A stretch of DNA of 64,000 nucleotides from Pseudarthrobacter raffinosi. Its GTDB lineage: Bacteria > Actinomycetota > Actinomycetes > Actinomycetales > Micrococcaceae. Below are positions 33,794 to 42,599 of the stretch, piece after piece (the first letter of the stretch is position 1; each line of letters opens with the position of its first letter). The notes beneath the pieces are model-generated. The model had not been told where the DNA came from. It saw only the letters and a list, made by a program, of their open reading frames with translations, and ran no database searches. A program made the position numbers and the translations under genes. The stretch spans positions 42,527 through 106,526 of the forward strand of contig NZ_JAMXBH010000016.1 in assembly GCF_023913735.1 (NCBI RefSeq), read 5' to 3'.

Positions 33794-34689
33794 TCTCCGT
33801 TCAGATCGAAGTCCAGGTCCAGGTCCTCCGGAGACACGAGCGTCCGCCACGTCGACTTCACCCGTGCGGTGGGTAGTTCTGCGGCGATGGGCATCCGGTC
33901 AACGGCCACGAGCTGGTCCAGATCCAGGCCGGTGACGGCGGCGATATCGCGGACGGGGACCTGAAAGGTCCGGAACGGGCCCAGGGGCGGGGCATCGTCC
34001 ACGGCGCCCGGGCGGGGCACAGCGGGCAGGTCGGCCAGCTGTGGTGTCTGGTCCACGATGTAGCCGGTGGCCGCAAGCTCTCCGTCCTGGAGGAATGCGG
34101 CGACCTTGAAGAACAGCAGCGGAATGTCCACGCCGCGGTACACCGGGTCATTGTCCCCGAAAATGGGTCCGGTGAACACGATCAGCCGCCGGCCGTGGTC
34201 GGCGGCATGCTCCAGCAGGTAGGACTCCAACCCGAGCCACAGGTCCAGGCTCTGGTTGAACTTCGCAGCCTGGGGCACGGCGTTCGTGTAGTGGAACGTG
34301 TCCTCATTCGCTTGGGCGGCCTCCTGCCGGGTATCACCCCAGACGGCTGAGGCGCGCCGGACCAGGTGTCCCCTATCAAGGTCGTTCCGGGCGTAGAGCT
34401 GCTCACCGGTCTGCTGGTCCTCGGCCAACCTTGGATCCAGCTGCCATTGGATCCCGGATCGGTCCAGATCCATCAGCTTCTCCCCGTCGATGCCGAGGGC
34501 CGTGACGGCGGCCAGGCGCTTGTCCAGCCGCATGAGCACCGAGAAATGGGTGTAGGGCAGCAGGATCGTTTTCGTGTCGGCCAGAATCGGTACAGGAACC
34601 TGTACACCCAGGAAGGCGACGTCGTACCCCGACCGGTTCGACAGATCACGTGCAGCAGCAGAACCCGGTACCAGCAATAGTTCGTCCAT
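33790..34689 (-). CDS. DNA/RNA non-specific endonuclease (NUC1/EndoG-like)
   Basis: A 299-residue nuclease of the beta-beta-alpha-metal family. The catalytic motif is NDLDRGHLVRR (DRGH, near residue 105), followed by the metal-ligand region YTNAVPQAAKFNQSLDLWLGLESYLL, where the Asn is expected to bind Mg2+, and IVFTGPIFGDNDPVYR. Family members usually carry a signal peptide, but none is visible here; the start MDELLLVPGSAAARD is soluble. An intracellular, or otherwise exported, nuclease is implied. No immunity gene is recognisable beside it. It overlaps the convergent lipoprotein gene by four bases. Confidence 0.88.
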   Translation of the reverse strand: MDELLLVPGSAAARDLSNRSGYDVAFLGVQVPVPILADTKTILLPYTHFSVLMRLDKRLAAVTALGIDGEKLMDLDRSGIQWQLDPRLAEDQQTGEQLYARNDLDRGHLVRRASAVWGDTRQEAAQANEDTFHYTNAVPQAAKFNQSLDLWLGLESYLLEHAADHGRRLIVFTGPIFGDNDPVYRGVDIPLLFFKVAAFLQDGELAATGYIVDQTPQLADLPAVPRPGAVDDAPPLGPFRTFQVPVRDIAAVTGLDLDQLVAVDRMPIAAELPTARVKSTWRTLVSPEDLDLDFDLNGD

Positions 34690-34802
34690 GGCCGGACATT
34701 AGCAGTGGAAGATGACGGCGGGATGAATTTCGGTGGACCACAGGGAAACTGCCGTCGGCGGCCCAGCTCAATGCGGCGGGCTGTCGAAGGGCTTAACCAG
34801 CG

Positions 34803-34846
34803 AAAAACCCCGTATCATCGTCGAAATCAACGACAATACGGGGTTT
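34803..34846 (-). terminator. Terminator of tRNA-Thr
   Basis: AAACCCCGTAT and ATACGGGGTTT, with an inner TCGTCG/CGAC pairing, form a long stem seven bases past the tRNA. A T-run follows on the minus strand. Confidence 0.85.
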
Positions 34847-34852
34847 GTCCCG

Positions 34853-34925
34853 AGCTTCCTATCAGAATCGAACTGATGACCTTTTCATTACGAGTGAAAC
34901 GCTCTACCGACTGAGCTAAGGAAGC
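34853..34925 (-). tRNA. tRNA-Thr (anticodon CGT)
   Basis: A 73-nt cloverleaf on the minus strand. Acceptor stem GCTTCCT/AGGAAGC has discriminator T. The anticodon stem TTTCA/TGAAA encloses CTCGTAA, so the anticodon is CGT. The T-loop is TTCGATT. Confidence 0.95.
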
Positions 34926-34936
34926 ACCGCACAATT

Positions 34937-34955
34937 CGCCCGGCGTAACCGGGCG
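34937..34955 (-). terminator. Weak hairpin after the peptidase gene
   Basis: CGCCCGG and CCGGGCG pair around CGTAA about 80 bases past the peptidase stop and just before tRNA-Thr. No T-run follows, so its role is uncertain. Confidence 0.35.
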
Positions 34956-35033
34956 GTTCATGCAAGAGTCAACTGTAATAGAGTCCCTGCGCCCGGGTCA
35001 AAATGGGGGCCCGAAACACCTCAGCAGAAGTCC

Positions 35034-36599
35034 TCAGCAGACGGTGTTGTCGGCGGGAACCGTTCCGTCCACAAGGTACTTGTCCACGGCGTCTTCGAGG
35101 CAGCTGTTGGCCCGGCCGTAGGCGGTGTGGCCCTCTCCCTGCCAGGTCAGCAGGGAGGCGTTGCCCAGCTGTTTGCGCAGGGATGCGGCCCACTCCACGG
35201 GCGTGGCAGGGTCGCCGGTGGTTCCGACAACCACGATCGGGGCTTCGCCGGTGTATTCCACCGGGGCGGGGGTCCGCAGGTTCTTGTACGGCCAGTCCAC
35301 GCAGTTGGTGCCGCCGTAGGCGAAGAAGTAGCCCAGGGTGGGGGAGGCCTGCATAAGCCGCTGCTGTTCCGCGCGCATGGCGGCAGTATCGGACACCATG
35401 GGGTAGTCCAGGCAGTTGATGGCGCCGAAGGCGAAGGTGGAGTTGGACGTGTACTTCCCGTCGGCGCCGCGGTCAGCGCCGAGGTCCGCCAGACGGAGCA
35501 TCAGGCTGGCGTCACCGTTCAGTGCAGCTTCGAGGGCCTGGGTCAGGGCGGGCCAGCTCTGGTCGTTGTACAGCGGAGTGATGAGGCCGCTGACGAACAT
35601 CGTGGCGTTCACCAGGCGGCCGTCCTTAGCCTGCCAGGGGGTGTTCTGGACGGCGGTGATGAGGTCGCGGATCTGCTGGACCCCGCTGTCCACGTTCCCG
35701 CTGAGCGGGCACGAGGATTCCTGCTGGCAGCTGGCCACGTAGGCCCTGATGGCTTTTTCGAACGCCACGGCCTGGCCGCTGGTCAGCTCCTCGTTGCTGA
35801 TGGACGGATCCAGGGCGCCATCCAGGACCATGCGGCCCACGTTGTCCGGGAACAGCGAGGCGTAGGTTGAACCAAGGAACGTGCCGTAGGAGTACCCGAG
35901 GTAATTGAGCTTCGAGTCATTGACCACGGCGCGCAGGATGTCCAAGTCCTTGGCCGCGCTGACCGTGTCGACGTGGCCCAGTACCGGACCCGTCTTGGCG
36001 GCGCACTGCGCGGCGATGGCCTTGTTGTCGGCCAACGCGGCGGCAAGCCCGGCGTCGGTCTCCAACGCGTAGACCTTTGCCCGGGACGCGTCCCGTTCGG
36101 CGTCCGTCAGGCACGTAACAGGGGCGGAGCGTTTGACGCCGCGCGGATCAAAGCCCACCAGGTCATAGTTGGCCCGGACAGACTGCGAGAAGTGCGTTCC
36201 GGCCGCATCCTTGACGAAGTCGTAGCCGGACCCGCCCGGACCGCCCGGGTTGACCAGCAGGCTGCCGGTTTTCTTGCCCGTGCTGGGAGCCCTCAGCGCA
36301 GCTATCTGGATCGTGTCGCCGTCCGGCTTCGCGTAGTCCATCGGCACGGTGACCTTGGCGCACTGGAAGCCGTTTTCGCAGGGCTCCCACACAACCTCCT
36401 GGGCGTAGAAGGTGTCCAAGCCGGCGGGCGCGGACGCCACGATAGCAGGGTCTGCCTTCGCCGTAGCCGGGGCCGCGTCCGGGGTGTCCCCGCCAAAGAG
36501 GCCGCACGAGGCCAGCGTCAGGGCCAGGATCAGGGCGCCGGCAGCCCGCAGCCCAATCACCAGGGATCGGGAGCGTGCGGGCAGGGGGCGTGCAGTCAT
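35034..36599 (-). CDS. Alpha/beta-hydrolase lipoprotein, tripeptidyl aminopeptidase family
   Basis: A 521-residue exported peptidase of the Streptomyces SlpD/Tap and mycobacterial CaeA-like group, which removes short peptides or hydrolyses esters outside the cell. The signal peptide ends in lipobox LASC, so Cys32 is the likely lipidated residue. The oxyanion-hole stretch NPGGPGGSGYDFV, nucleophile Ser in LGYSYGTFLG, Asp in GTTGDPATP and His in GEGHTAYG make a complete catalytic triad. Many paired cysteines and a C-terminal TAP domain are present. AGGAG precedes ATG 36599 by nine bases. It lies 21 bases after holB and is probably read from the tmk promoter. Confidence 0.92.
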   Translation of the reverse strand: MTARPLPARSRSLVIGLRAAGALILALTLASCGLFGGDTPDAAPATAKADPAIVASAPAGLDTFYAQEVVWEPCENGFQCAKVTVPMDYAKPDGDTIQIAALRAPSTGKKTGSLLVNPGGPGGSGYDFVKDAAGTHFSQSVRANYDLVGFDPRGVKRSAPVTCLTDAERDASRAKVYALETDAGLAAALADNKAIAAQCAAKTGPVLGHVDTVSAAKDLDILRAVVNDSKLNYLGYSYGTFLGSTYASLFPDNVGRMVLDGALDPSISNEELTSGQAVAFEKAIRAYVASCQQESSCPLSGNVDSGVQQIRDLITAVQNTPWQAKDGRLVNATMFVSGLITPLYNDQSWPALTQALEAALNGDASLMLRLADLGADRGADGKYTSNSTFAFGAINCLDYPMVSDTAAMRAEQQRLMQASPTLGYFFAYGGTNCVDWPYKNLRTPAPVEYTGEAPIVVVGTTGDPATPVEWAASLRKQLGNASLLTWQGEGHTAYGRANSCLEDAVDKYLVDGTVPADNTVC

Positions 36600-36620
36600 C
36601 GAGCGGTCTCCTAGTAGTTG

Positions 36621-37763
36621 CTAGATCAGGCTGGCTGCCATGGACTCAATGGTCAACAGCGGTGCAACGTTGGTGGTGGTGATGCGTTGGCGGGCTTTGT
36701 TGATGGCGTCCAGGCGGGCGAGGGTGGTCTCCGGCGCAGACCGGGCGGCGAATTCCTCCAGCTCACCCCTGAGCTCAACGTTTACCAGCTCCACGGCGTT
36801 CCCGAGCTGGATGATCAGCACATCCCGGTAGAACGACAGGAGGTCCGTCAGCGTCCGGTCCAGCGAGTCCGTGATGGATCGCTTGGCCCGTCGTTTCTGG
36901 TCGTCTTCAAGCTGCCTGACCTGGCTGCGCATGGTCGGCGGGAGCGTCCCTGACTCCGGGGCACCCAGGGTGGCCAGCAGCGCAGCCTTCTCGGCGGCGT
37001 CGCGCTCTTCATTGGAACTGTTGGCTTCGGCGGTGGCGATCTTCACCAGCTTGTCCGCCATCATCACCGCTGCGGTCACGCCGCGCAGACCCAGGGGGAA
37101 CCTCACCGTTTCCAACCGGCGTTCCCTCGCCTCGGGGTCCCGCGCCAGCCGGCGGGCGATCCCCACATGGCTTTGCGCCGCGCGGGCAGCGCGGTCGGCG
37201 AGTGCCGGGTCCACGCCGTCGCGCTTGACGAGCAAAGCGGCGACGTCGGCGGCCGGCGGCAGCCGCAGGGCCACGGCCCTGCAGCGCGAACGGATGGTCA
37301 CCAGGACGTCTGCGGGCGACGGTGCGCACAGCATCCAGATGGTCCGCGGCGTGGGCTCCTCGATGGCCTTCAACAGCACATTGGTGGTCCGCTCGGCCAT
37401 GCGGTCGGCGTCTTCCACCACAATGATCCGCCAGCGCCCGGACGACGGCCGGTTGCCCGCCTTGGATACCAGGTCGCGGGCTTCATCGATGGTGATGGTG
37501 ACCTTCTCGGTCCGGACGTACGTCACGTCCGAATGGGTCTCGCCGAGGATGGTCAGGCAGGCTGGACACTCCCCGCAGCCGCGCCTGGCCACGTCGTCCT
37601 GATCGCAGTTGAGGGCGGCCGCGAAGGCCTTCGCGGCGTTGGAACGCCCGGATCCGGGCGGGCCCGTGAACAGCCAGGCATGGGTCAGTCCTTCGCCCCG
37701 CGAGGCAAGGCGGAGCTGTTCGACGACGGCGGGCTGGCCCTGAAGGTCGTCCCAGACAGTCAT
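36621..37763 (-). CDS. holB: DNA polymerase III subunit delta'
   Basis: A 380-residue clamp-loader subunit. It begins WDDLQGQPAVVEQLRLA, then a P-loop GPPGSGRSN in which the usual Lys is Arg, so ATP turnover by this subunit is doubtful, as usual for delta'. The zinc-binding segment CGECPAC, the TEKVTITIDEARDLVSKA strand, the VEDADRM Walker B region and the SRC motif (IRSRCRAVAL) all fit the family. Its ATG overlaps the tmk stop by four bases (ATGA). The C-terminal third is helical and forms the collar. Confidence 0.93.
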   Translation of the reverse strand: MTVWDDLQGQPAVVEQLRLASRGEGLTHAWLFTGPPGSGRSNAAKAFAAALNCDQDDVARRGCGECPACLTILGETHSDVTYVRTEKVTITIDEARDLVSKAGNRPSSGRWRIIVVEDADRMAERTTNVLLKAIEEPTPRTIWMLCAPSPADVLVTIRSRCRAVALRLPPAADVAALLVKRDGVDPALADRAARAAQSHVGIARRLARDPEARERRLETVRFPLGLRGVTAAVMMADKLVKIATAEANSSNEERDAAEKAALLATLGAPESGTLPPTMRSQVRQLEDDQKRRAKRSITDSLDRTLTDLLSFYRDVLIIQLGNAVELVNVELRGELEEFAARSAPETTLARLDAINKARQRITTTNVAPLLTIESMAASLI

Positions 37764-38416
37764 GCGGCGCCCCGGCCTGCAGACGCGAGCAAGGCATCAA
37801 CGCGAGTGAGGATCCGCGCGGCCAGTTCGTTGACGGGCAGATCCGCCGGCAGGACCAGATACGTATCCGGCCGGCTGGAGGCCAGTTCGAGGAACGCCCC
37901 GCGGATTGTTGAATGGAACTCATCGGCCTCTGACTCAAGGCGGTCTTCGGCGGCATCGCCGGCTGTGCGGCGGCGGCGGCCGTCAGCTGGGTCCACGTCC
38001 AGCAACACCGTGAGGTCGGGCTGCAGCCCGGACGTCGCCCATTCGTTGAGGGTACGCACGGCGTCGGCACCCAGATCGCGTCCGGCCCCCTGGTACGCCA
38101 CGGACGAATCAATGTAGCGGTCCGTCAGGACAACCTCGCCGCGTTCCAGTGCCGGGCGGATCACCTGGCTGGCATGGGCCGCGCGGGAGGCAGCAAAGAT
38201 GAGTGCCTCGGTGTGGGCGTCGATGTGGCCATGGCCGTGGTCCAGGACCAGGGAACGCAGTTTTTCGCCAATGGGCGTCCCGCCGGGTTCGCGGGTCCGC
38301 AGGACCGTCAGGCCACGTGTTTCCAGAGCCTCGGCAAGACGGGCCGCCTGGGTGGACTTGCCGGCGCCGTCGCCGCCCTCGAAGGCGATGAAAAGTCCAG
38401 GGCTGTTGGTGGTCAC
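37760..38416 (-). CDS. tmk: Thymidylate kinase
   Basis: Phosphorylates dTMP to dTDP with ATP in the cytoplasm. The 218 residues contain the P-loop [10 protein letters not shown] near the N-terminus, the DRx motif in VLTDRYIDSSVAYQG, and REPGGTPIG for substrate binding. The lid region is RRRRTAGDAAEDRLE. The start is GTG at 38416. It is the first gene of tmk-holB-peptidase; the tmk-holB pairing is common in bacteria. Confidence 0.96.
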   Translation of the reverse strand: MTTNSPGLFIAFEGGDGAGKSTQAARLAEALETRGLTVLRTREPGGTPIGEKLRSLVLDHGHGHIDAHTEALIFAASRAAHASQVIRPALERGEVVLTDRYIDSSVAYQGAGRDLGADAVRTLNEWATSGLQPDLTVLLDVDPADGRRRRTAGDAAEDRLESEADEFHSTIRGAFLELASSRPDTYLVLPADLPVNELAARILTRVDALLASAGRGAA

Positions 38417-38469
38417 TGGTCTAGACTACCGACTTCGGGAGCCGCCGCACGTCCAAGTACGCTTTCTCC

Positions 38470-39660
38470 ATGAGTCTCTCGGAACAGTATGCTGCGTCCC
38501 TGTCGGCCGAAACCGTGGTGGTTGCCGCCGGCCGGCCGGCGCGTAAGCGGGACGAGCCCGTCAACCCGCCCATCGTGCTGTCCTCGACGTACTTCGGCAC
38601 GGGAGCTCTGGGCGACGGGGACCGGGGCTACGGGCGCTATTCCAACCCCACCTGGGATCCCTTTGAGGAGGCCCTGGGCCTGCTTGAAGGATCTGAACTG
38701 CCCGGCCTGCTCTACGCGTCCGGACTCGCGGCCGTCAGCTCGGCACTGTCCCTGCTGCCCGCCGGCGGCGTCCTGGTGATGCCGTCGCACAGCTATGCGG
38801 GTTCGCTCGTGATGGCCACGGAGTTGGCGCAGAAGGGCTTCCTGGAACTGCGGACTGTGGACATCACGGACACTGACGCAGTCAAAGCACAGATCGCGCC
38901 GCAGGGGCCGGACGCGAAAGCGGCCAGGATGCTGTGGCTTGAGAGCCCCACCAACCCGATGCTGGGCATCGCCGATATCCGCGAGCTCACCGCGGCGGCC
39001 CACCGGGTGGGCGCCATTGTGGTGACGGACAATACGTTCTCCACGCCGTTGGTCCAGCAGCCACTGAGCTTGGGTTCCGACGTCGTTCTTCACTCGGTGA
39101 CCAAATACCTGGCCGGACATTCCGACGTCGTCCTCGGCGCCTTGGTGACGTCCAACCCGGACATCCGGGCAGCGCTGCTGCACCACCGCATCATTCATGG
39201 CGGTATTGCCGGGCCGTTCGAGGCATGGCTGGCGCTGCGCGGGCTCCGGACCCTTGCGCTGCGTGTGGAACGGTCGCAGGCTTCTGCAGCGGTCCTGGCG
39301 GAACGCCTGAGCACACACCCCCTGATCGATAGCATCCGGTTCCCCGGCCTCCCCACGGATCCCGGCCATGAACGGGCCAAGACCCAGATGTCGGGCTTCG
39401 GTTCGATTGTGTGCGTGCAGATCGCGCCGGTTGCCGGCCTGAGCGGAGCAGACGACGCGGACAAACTGGTCCGCGCGCTGCAGCTGTGGCTGCCAGCCAC
39501 CTCCCTGGGCGGGGTGGAATCGCTGATCGAACGGCGCCGCCGGCACGCCGCTGAGCCTCTGAGTGTCCCGGACAACCTGGTGCGGCTGAGCGTCGGCATT
39601 GAAAATATTGAGGACCTCTGGGCCGATTTGAAGCAGGCGCTCGACTCGCTGGGCCGCTAG
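38470..39660 (+). CDS. PLP-dependent trans-sulfuration enzyme (cystathionine gamma-synthase family)
   Basis: A 396-residue type I PLP enzyme. Conserved stretches are YGRYSNPTWDPFEEALGLLEG, the cofactor-stacking YASGLAAVSSALSLL and SYAGS, LWLESPTNPMLGIADI, VVTDNTFSTPLVQQPL, and the Schiff-base Lys in LHSVTKYLAGHSDVVLGA. The C-terminus has LVRLSVGIENIEDLWADL. It acts in methionine/cysteine metabolism by gamma-replacement or elimination. Synthase and lyase cannot be told apart from motifs alone, so no symbol is given. It is divergent from tmk by 53 bases, and DUF2516 follows by nine bases. Confidence 0.93.
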   Translation: MSLSEQYAASLSAETVVVAAGRPARKRDEPVNPPIVLSSTYFGTGALGDGDRGYGRYSNPTWDPFEEALGLLEGSELPGLLYASGLAAVSSALSLLPAGGVLVMPSHSYAGSLVMATELAQKGFLELRTVDITDTDAVKAQIAPQGPDAKAARMLWLESPTNPMLGIADIRELTAAAHRVGAIVVTDNTFSTPLVQQPLSLGSDVVLHSVTKYLAGHSDVVLGALVTSNPDIRAALLHHRIIHGGIAGPFEAWLALRGLRTLALRVERSQASAAVLAERLSTHPLIDSIRFPGLPTDPGHERAKTQMSGFGSIVCVQIAPVAGLSGADDADKLVRALQLWLPATSLGGVESLIERRRRHAAEPLSVPDNLVRLSVGIENIEDLWADLKQALDSLGR

Positions 39661-39669
39661 GCTTGGACG

Positions 39670-40020
39670 GTGGACGGTGAACTGATAATTCGGCCTGTAG
39701 AGCTGGCAGTGTTTTTTATCCTTGCCCTGGTGGCATTCGGACTTGAAGTGTGGGCTCTGCTGGACTGCGTCAGGCACAAGTCCGCCGCCTTTGAAGCGAC
39801 CGGAAAACGAACCAAGACCTTCTGGCTGGCACTGACCGGCGGCGCCACCCTGATCGGCGCCATCTCGCTCTTCAGCAGCGGCGGAATCTTCGGCACGCTT
39901 GGCCTCTTTGGGCTCGCCGCCGTGGTGGCAGCGTCCATTTACCTCGCAGACGTCCGGCCAGCGGTCAAGGACGCGGGCCGCGGCGGTAGCCGTAATACGG
40001 GGCCCTACGGCGGCTGGTGA
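39670..40020 (+). CDS. DUF2516 family membrane protein
   Basis: A 116-residue protein. It has a hydrophobic N-terminal segment (VELAVFFILALVAFGLEVWALLDCVRH), two more around residues 50-88 (FWLALTGGATLIGAISLF and FGLAAVVAASIYLADVRPAV), and a short Gly-rich tail, as in the DUF2516 group found across actinobacteria. Function unknown. GTG 39670 starts nine bases after the PLP gene, so the two are likely co-transcribed. Confidence 0.85.
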   Translation: MDGELIIRPVELAVFFILALVAFGLEVWALLDCVRHKSAAFEATGKRTKTFWLALTGGATLIGAISLFSSGGIFGTLGLFGLAAVVAASIYLADVRPAVKDAGRGGSRNTGPYGGW

Positions 40021-40026
40021 CCACCA

Positions 40027-40851
40027 CTAGACCGACGGCGCCACAGCGTCCCAGGCCACCGTTAGTTCGCCCAGGCGCCACCGCGACGGGCCGTCCTGAA
40101 CCGGCCACCCGCCGTCGGACAGTGCCCTGCACATGGCGTGCCAGCGCTGCCTGCTGCCGAATGACGCCAGCGGCGCCGACTCCAGCCAAGCCCGGTCCAT
40201 GGCCTGCATCAGCCGGTGGACAGGCTCTCCCGGAACGTTGCGGTGGATCAGCGCCTTCGGCAGCCGCTCGGCAATTTCCGATGGCAGGTCAAAGCTGCCG
40301 AACCGCACGGACATGCTCAGTGACAACGGCCGCTCGGCGTCGAGGGCAACCCACGTCACCCGCCGCCCGATTTCATCGCAGGTACCGTCGATAAAGAGCC
40401 CGCCGGGGGCGAGCCGGCCCTGGACCAGCCGCCAGATCCCCGCCACATCGGCCTCTTCGTACTGCCGCAGGACGTTGAAGGCGCGGACCAGCACGGGGTG
40501 CCCGGGCAGCGGCAATTCGAAACCGCCCACCTGAAAGCTCAGCCCCGGCCGCTCGAGCGCCTTGGCGATCCGGACGCGCTCCGGCTCGATTTCGATTCCG
40601 CACACGCGGACATCCGGCCGCACTGCGCGGAGACGTTCAAAGAGTTCGACGGCGGTGGCCGGCGTTGCGCCGTAGCCCAGGTCAACCACGAGGGGGTCTT
40701 CGGCAGCGCGCAGGCGCCAGGCCTGGGGGCCGGTGAGCCAGCGGTCCACCCGCCGCATCCGGTTGGGATTGGTGGTGCCCCGTGTGACGTTTCCGACCGG
40801 CCTGCCGCTCCGGCCATGGGGAGCGCTCACGCGTTCAGCTTTTTGCACCAC
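40027..40851 (-). CDS. Class I SAM-dependent methyltransferase
   Basis: A 274-residue protein. Motif I is VVDLGYGATPATAVELFERL near residue 55, followed by the acidic loop VCGIEIEPERVRIAKAL, post-motif I FQVGGFELPL, and motif IV-like VLVRAFNVLRQYEEADVAGIW. The GxGxxP variant suggests an RNA or small-molecule methyltransferase, but the substrate is unknown. The N-terminus is basic (PNRMRRVDRWLTGPQAW). It is convergent with DUF2516 (six-base gap) and divergent from gpmA. Confidence 0.83.
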   Translation of the reverse strand: MVQKAERVSAPHGRSGRPVGNVTRGTTNPNRMRRVDRWLTGPQAWRLRAAEDPLVVDLGYGATPATAVELFERLRAVRPDVRVCGIEIEPERVRIAKALERPGLSFQVGGFELPLPGHPVLVRAFNVLRQYEEADVAGIWRLVQGRLAPGGLFIDGTCDEIGRRVTWVALDAERPLSLSMSVRFGSFDLPSEIAERLPKALIHRNVPGEPVHRLMQAMDRAWLESAPLASFGSRQRWHAMCRALSDGGWPVQDGPSRWRLGELTVAWDAVAPSV

Positions 40852-40864
40852 TGCCCAACCCTAT

Positions 40865-40895
40865 CCTTGTAACGCAGGGCCCTTGTAACGCAAGG
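40865..40895. repeat. Direct repeat upstream of gpmA
   Basis: CCTTGTAACGCAGGG (40865-40879) and CCTTGTAACGCAAGG (40881-40895) differ at one position and lie one base apart. Each copy is itself a weak palindrome (CCTTG...CAAGG). They stand 35 bases before gpmA and could be regulator sites or a local duplication. Confidence 0.6.
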
Positions 40896-40929
40896 CGGGC
40901 GGCGCCGTGCCTCGGCTAGGATAAAAATC

Positions 40930-41676
40930 ATGACTTACAAGCTGATTCTGCTGCGCCACGGCCACAGCGAATGGAACGCCAAGAACCTGTTCACCGGCTG
41001 GGTGGACGTTGACCTCAACGACCAGGGCCGCGAGGAAGCAGCACGCGGCGGCGAGCTCCTGGTTGAGAACGATCTTCTCCCGGATGTCCTCTACACCTCG
41101 CTCCTGAAGCGGGCCATCAACACGGCCAACATTTCCCTGGACAAGGCCGACCGCGGGTGGATCCCCGTCAAGCGGGACTGGCGCCTGAACGAACGCCACT
41201 ACGGTGCCCTGCAGGGCAAGGACAAGGCACAGACCCTGGCCGAATACGGTGAGGAGCAGTTCATGGAGTGGCGCCGGTCCTACGACACCCCGCCGCCGCC
41301 CCTGGCCGACGACTCCGAGTTCTCCCAGGCCCGCGACCCCCGTTACGCGGACCTCGGCGACGCACTGCCTCGCACCGAGTGCCTCAAGGATGTCCTGGTC
41401 CGCCTGCTTCCCTATTGGGAGTCGGACATCAAGGAAGACCTCAAAACCGGCAAGACCGTCCTGGTCACCGCCCACGGCAACTCGCTGCGCGCCCTGGTCA
41501 AGCACCTGGACGGCATCAGCGACGACGCCATCGCCAGCCTGAACATCCCCACGGGCATCCCGCTGGTCTACGACCTGGACGAGGACTTCCAGCCGATCAA
41601 GCCGGGCGGCACCTACCTGGACCCGGACGCCGCTGCGGAAGCCATCCTGGCAGTGGCGAACCAGGGCAAGAAATAA
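40930..41676 (+). CDS. gpmA: 2,3-bisphosphoglycerate-dependent phosphoglycerate mutase
   Basis: Interconverts 3- and 2-phosphoglycerate in glycolysis and gluconeogenesis. The 248 residues start [20 protein letters not shown] with the phosphohistidine motif RHGHSEWN (His11), and continue with [27 protein letters not shown] and the second catalytic His in [16 protein letters not shown]. The length and ERHYGALQG stretch place it in the cofactor-dependent family. It lies beside phoU/senX3/regX3, as gpm1 does in mycobacteria. A strong terminator follows. Confidence 0.97.
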   Translation: MTYKLILLRHGHSEWNAKNLFTGWVDVDLNDQGREEAARGGELLVENDLLPDVLYTSLLKRAINTANISLDKADRGWIPVKRDWRLNERHYGALQGKDKAQTLAEYGEEQFMEWRRSYDTPPPPLADDSEFSQARDPRYADLGDALPRTECLKDVLVRLLPYWESDIKEDLKTGKTVLVTAHGNSLRALVKHLDGISDDAIASLNIPTGIPLVYDLDEDFQPIKPGGTYLDPDAAAEAILAVANQGKK

Positions 41677-41693
41677 AGCAGTAGTTAACGTTC

Positions 41694-41732
41694 GACGGCG
41701 GGCCGGTCACCTGAGGTGACCGGCCCGCCGTC
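41694..41732. terminator. Strong hairpin between gpmA and phoU
   Basis: A perfect 18-bp stem (41694-41711 and 41715-41732) with a TGA loop lies between the convergent genes gpmA and phoU, 17 and 20 bases from their stops. It probably serves both directions. Confidence 0.85.
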
Positions 41733-41752
41733 GTATGTAGTTTAGGGAGCGG

Positions 41753-42406
41753 CTAGAAGCCCTGCCCCTGCCATTCGCCGGTGACGAGGTAGGTGACCTT
41801 GCGGGCCACGGACACGCCGTGGTCAGCGAACCGTTCGAAGTAGCGGCTGGCCAGGGCCACGTCAACGGTGGTGGCGGGGGACTCGGCCCAGTCTGGGGCG
41901 GCGATCGCCTTGAACACGCTCAGGTGGAGATCGTCGATGGTGTTGTTGGCCTTGTGGATGTCGCGGGCCACTTCGAGGTCCCGGGATTCCAGCAGGACAA
42001 TAAGTTTGTCGGCGATGAGTTGGTCCTGCTCGGCCATTTTGTTGAACGTTTCCGTCATGGATGCAGGGATCACGGTGGACGGGAAACGCAGCCGGGCCAG
42101 CTGGGCAATGTGGCGGGCCAGGTCCCCCATCCGCTCCAGGGAAGCGCTCATGCGCAGGGAGCCCACGATCATCCGCAGATCGCTGGCCACCGGCCCCTGC
42201 AGGGCGAGGATGTCGATAGCGCGCTCATCCAGGCTGGTCTGCAAAAAGTCGATACGGGCGTCCGCGGCGATGACGTCCTCGGCCAGATCAACGTCGGCAA
42301 CCCGGAAGGACGTCGAGGCCTTCGCCAATGCCTCGCTGACCAACCGCGAAATCTCCACCAGCTGCTCACCCACCTGGGTCAGCTCTTCCTGAAAAACCTT
42401 ACGCAC
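41753..42406 (-). CDS. phoU: Phosphate signalling complex protein PhoU
   Basis: A 217-residue all-helical protein of two PhoU repeats. Each has the E/DxxxD metal-binding pattern: RIDFLQTSLDERAIDILALQGPVASDLRMIVGSLR, SLERMGDLARHIA in repeat one, and ASRYFERFADHGVSVARKV in repeat two. PhoU links the phosphate importer to the sensor kinase and keeps phosphate genes off when phosphate is ample. The start is GTG at 42406 with AAAGGA nine bases upstream. It is divergent from senX3, with a PHO-box-like repeat in between. Confidence 0.95.
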   Translation of the reverse strand: MRKVFQEELTQVGEQLVEISRLVSEALAKASTSFRVADVDLAEDVIAADARIDFLQTSLDERAIDILALQGPVASDLRMIVGSLRMSASLERMGDLARHIAQLARLRFPSTVIPASMTETFNKMAEQDQLIADKLIVLLESRDLEVARDIHKANNTIDDLHLSVFKAIAAPDWAESPATTVDVALASRYFERFADHGVSVARKVTYLVTGEWQGQGF

Positions 42407-42518
42407 GTGGGCGTCCTTTCTTTGGAACTCCGCCCCTCGGGTGGCAGACGGAACTCATGTCGCCATTCGGCACTCCAACATATAACTTTGTCAGCGTGCG
42501 GTAAACGATTAGTCGGTT

Positions 42519-42540
42519 GTAGATGAACGTTAGCTGAACC
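42519..42540 (-). promoter_or_regulatory. Probable RegX3/PhoP-type PHO box
   Basis: On the minus strand two GTTCA units, GGTTCAGCTAA and CGTTCATCTAC, stand exactly 11 bases apart. This matches the direct-repeat layout of actinobacterial PHO boxes. It lies 113 bases upstream of phoU and 59 bases upstream of senX3 in their shared promoter region. Confidence 0.65.
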
Positions 42541-42599
42541 GTCCCCGTAATGGGCCATGACGCACCGTCTCGACAGGAACCACGGCCTAAGCTGGAGTT

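Noticed and set aside
36621..37763. Arg in place of the P-loop Lys in HolB as an inactivating mutation
   Set aside because: Delta' subunits commonly lack a working ATP site, so the change is normal for the family.
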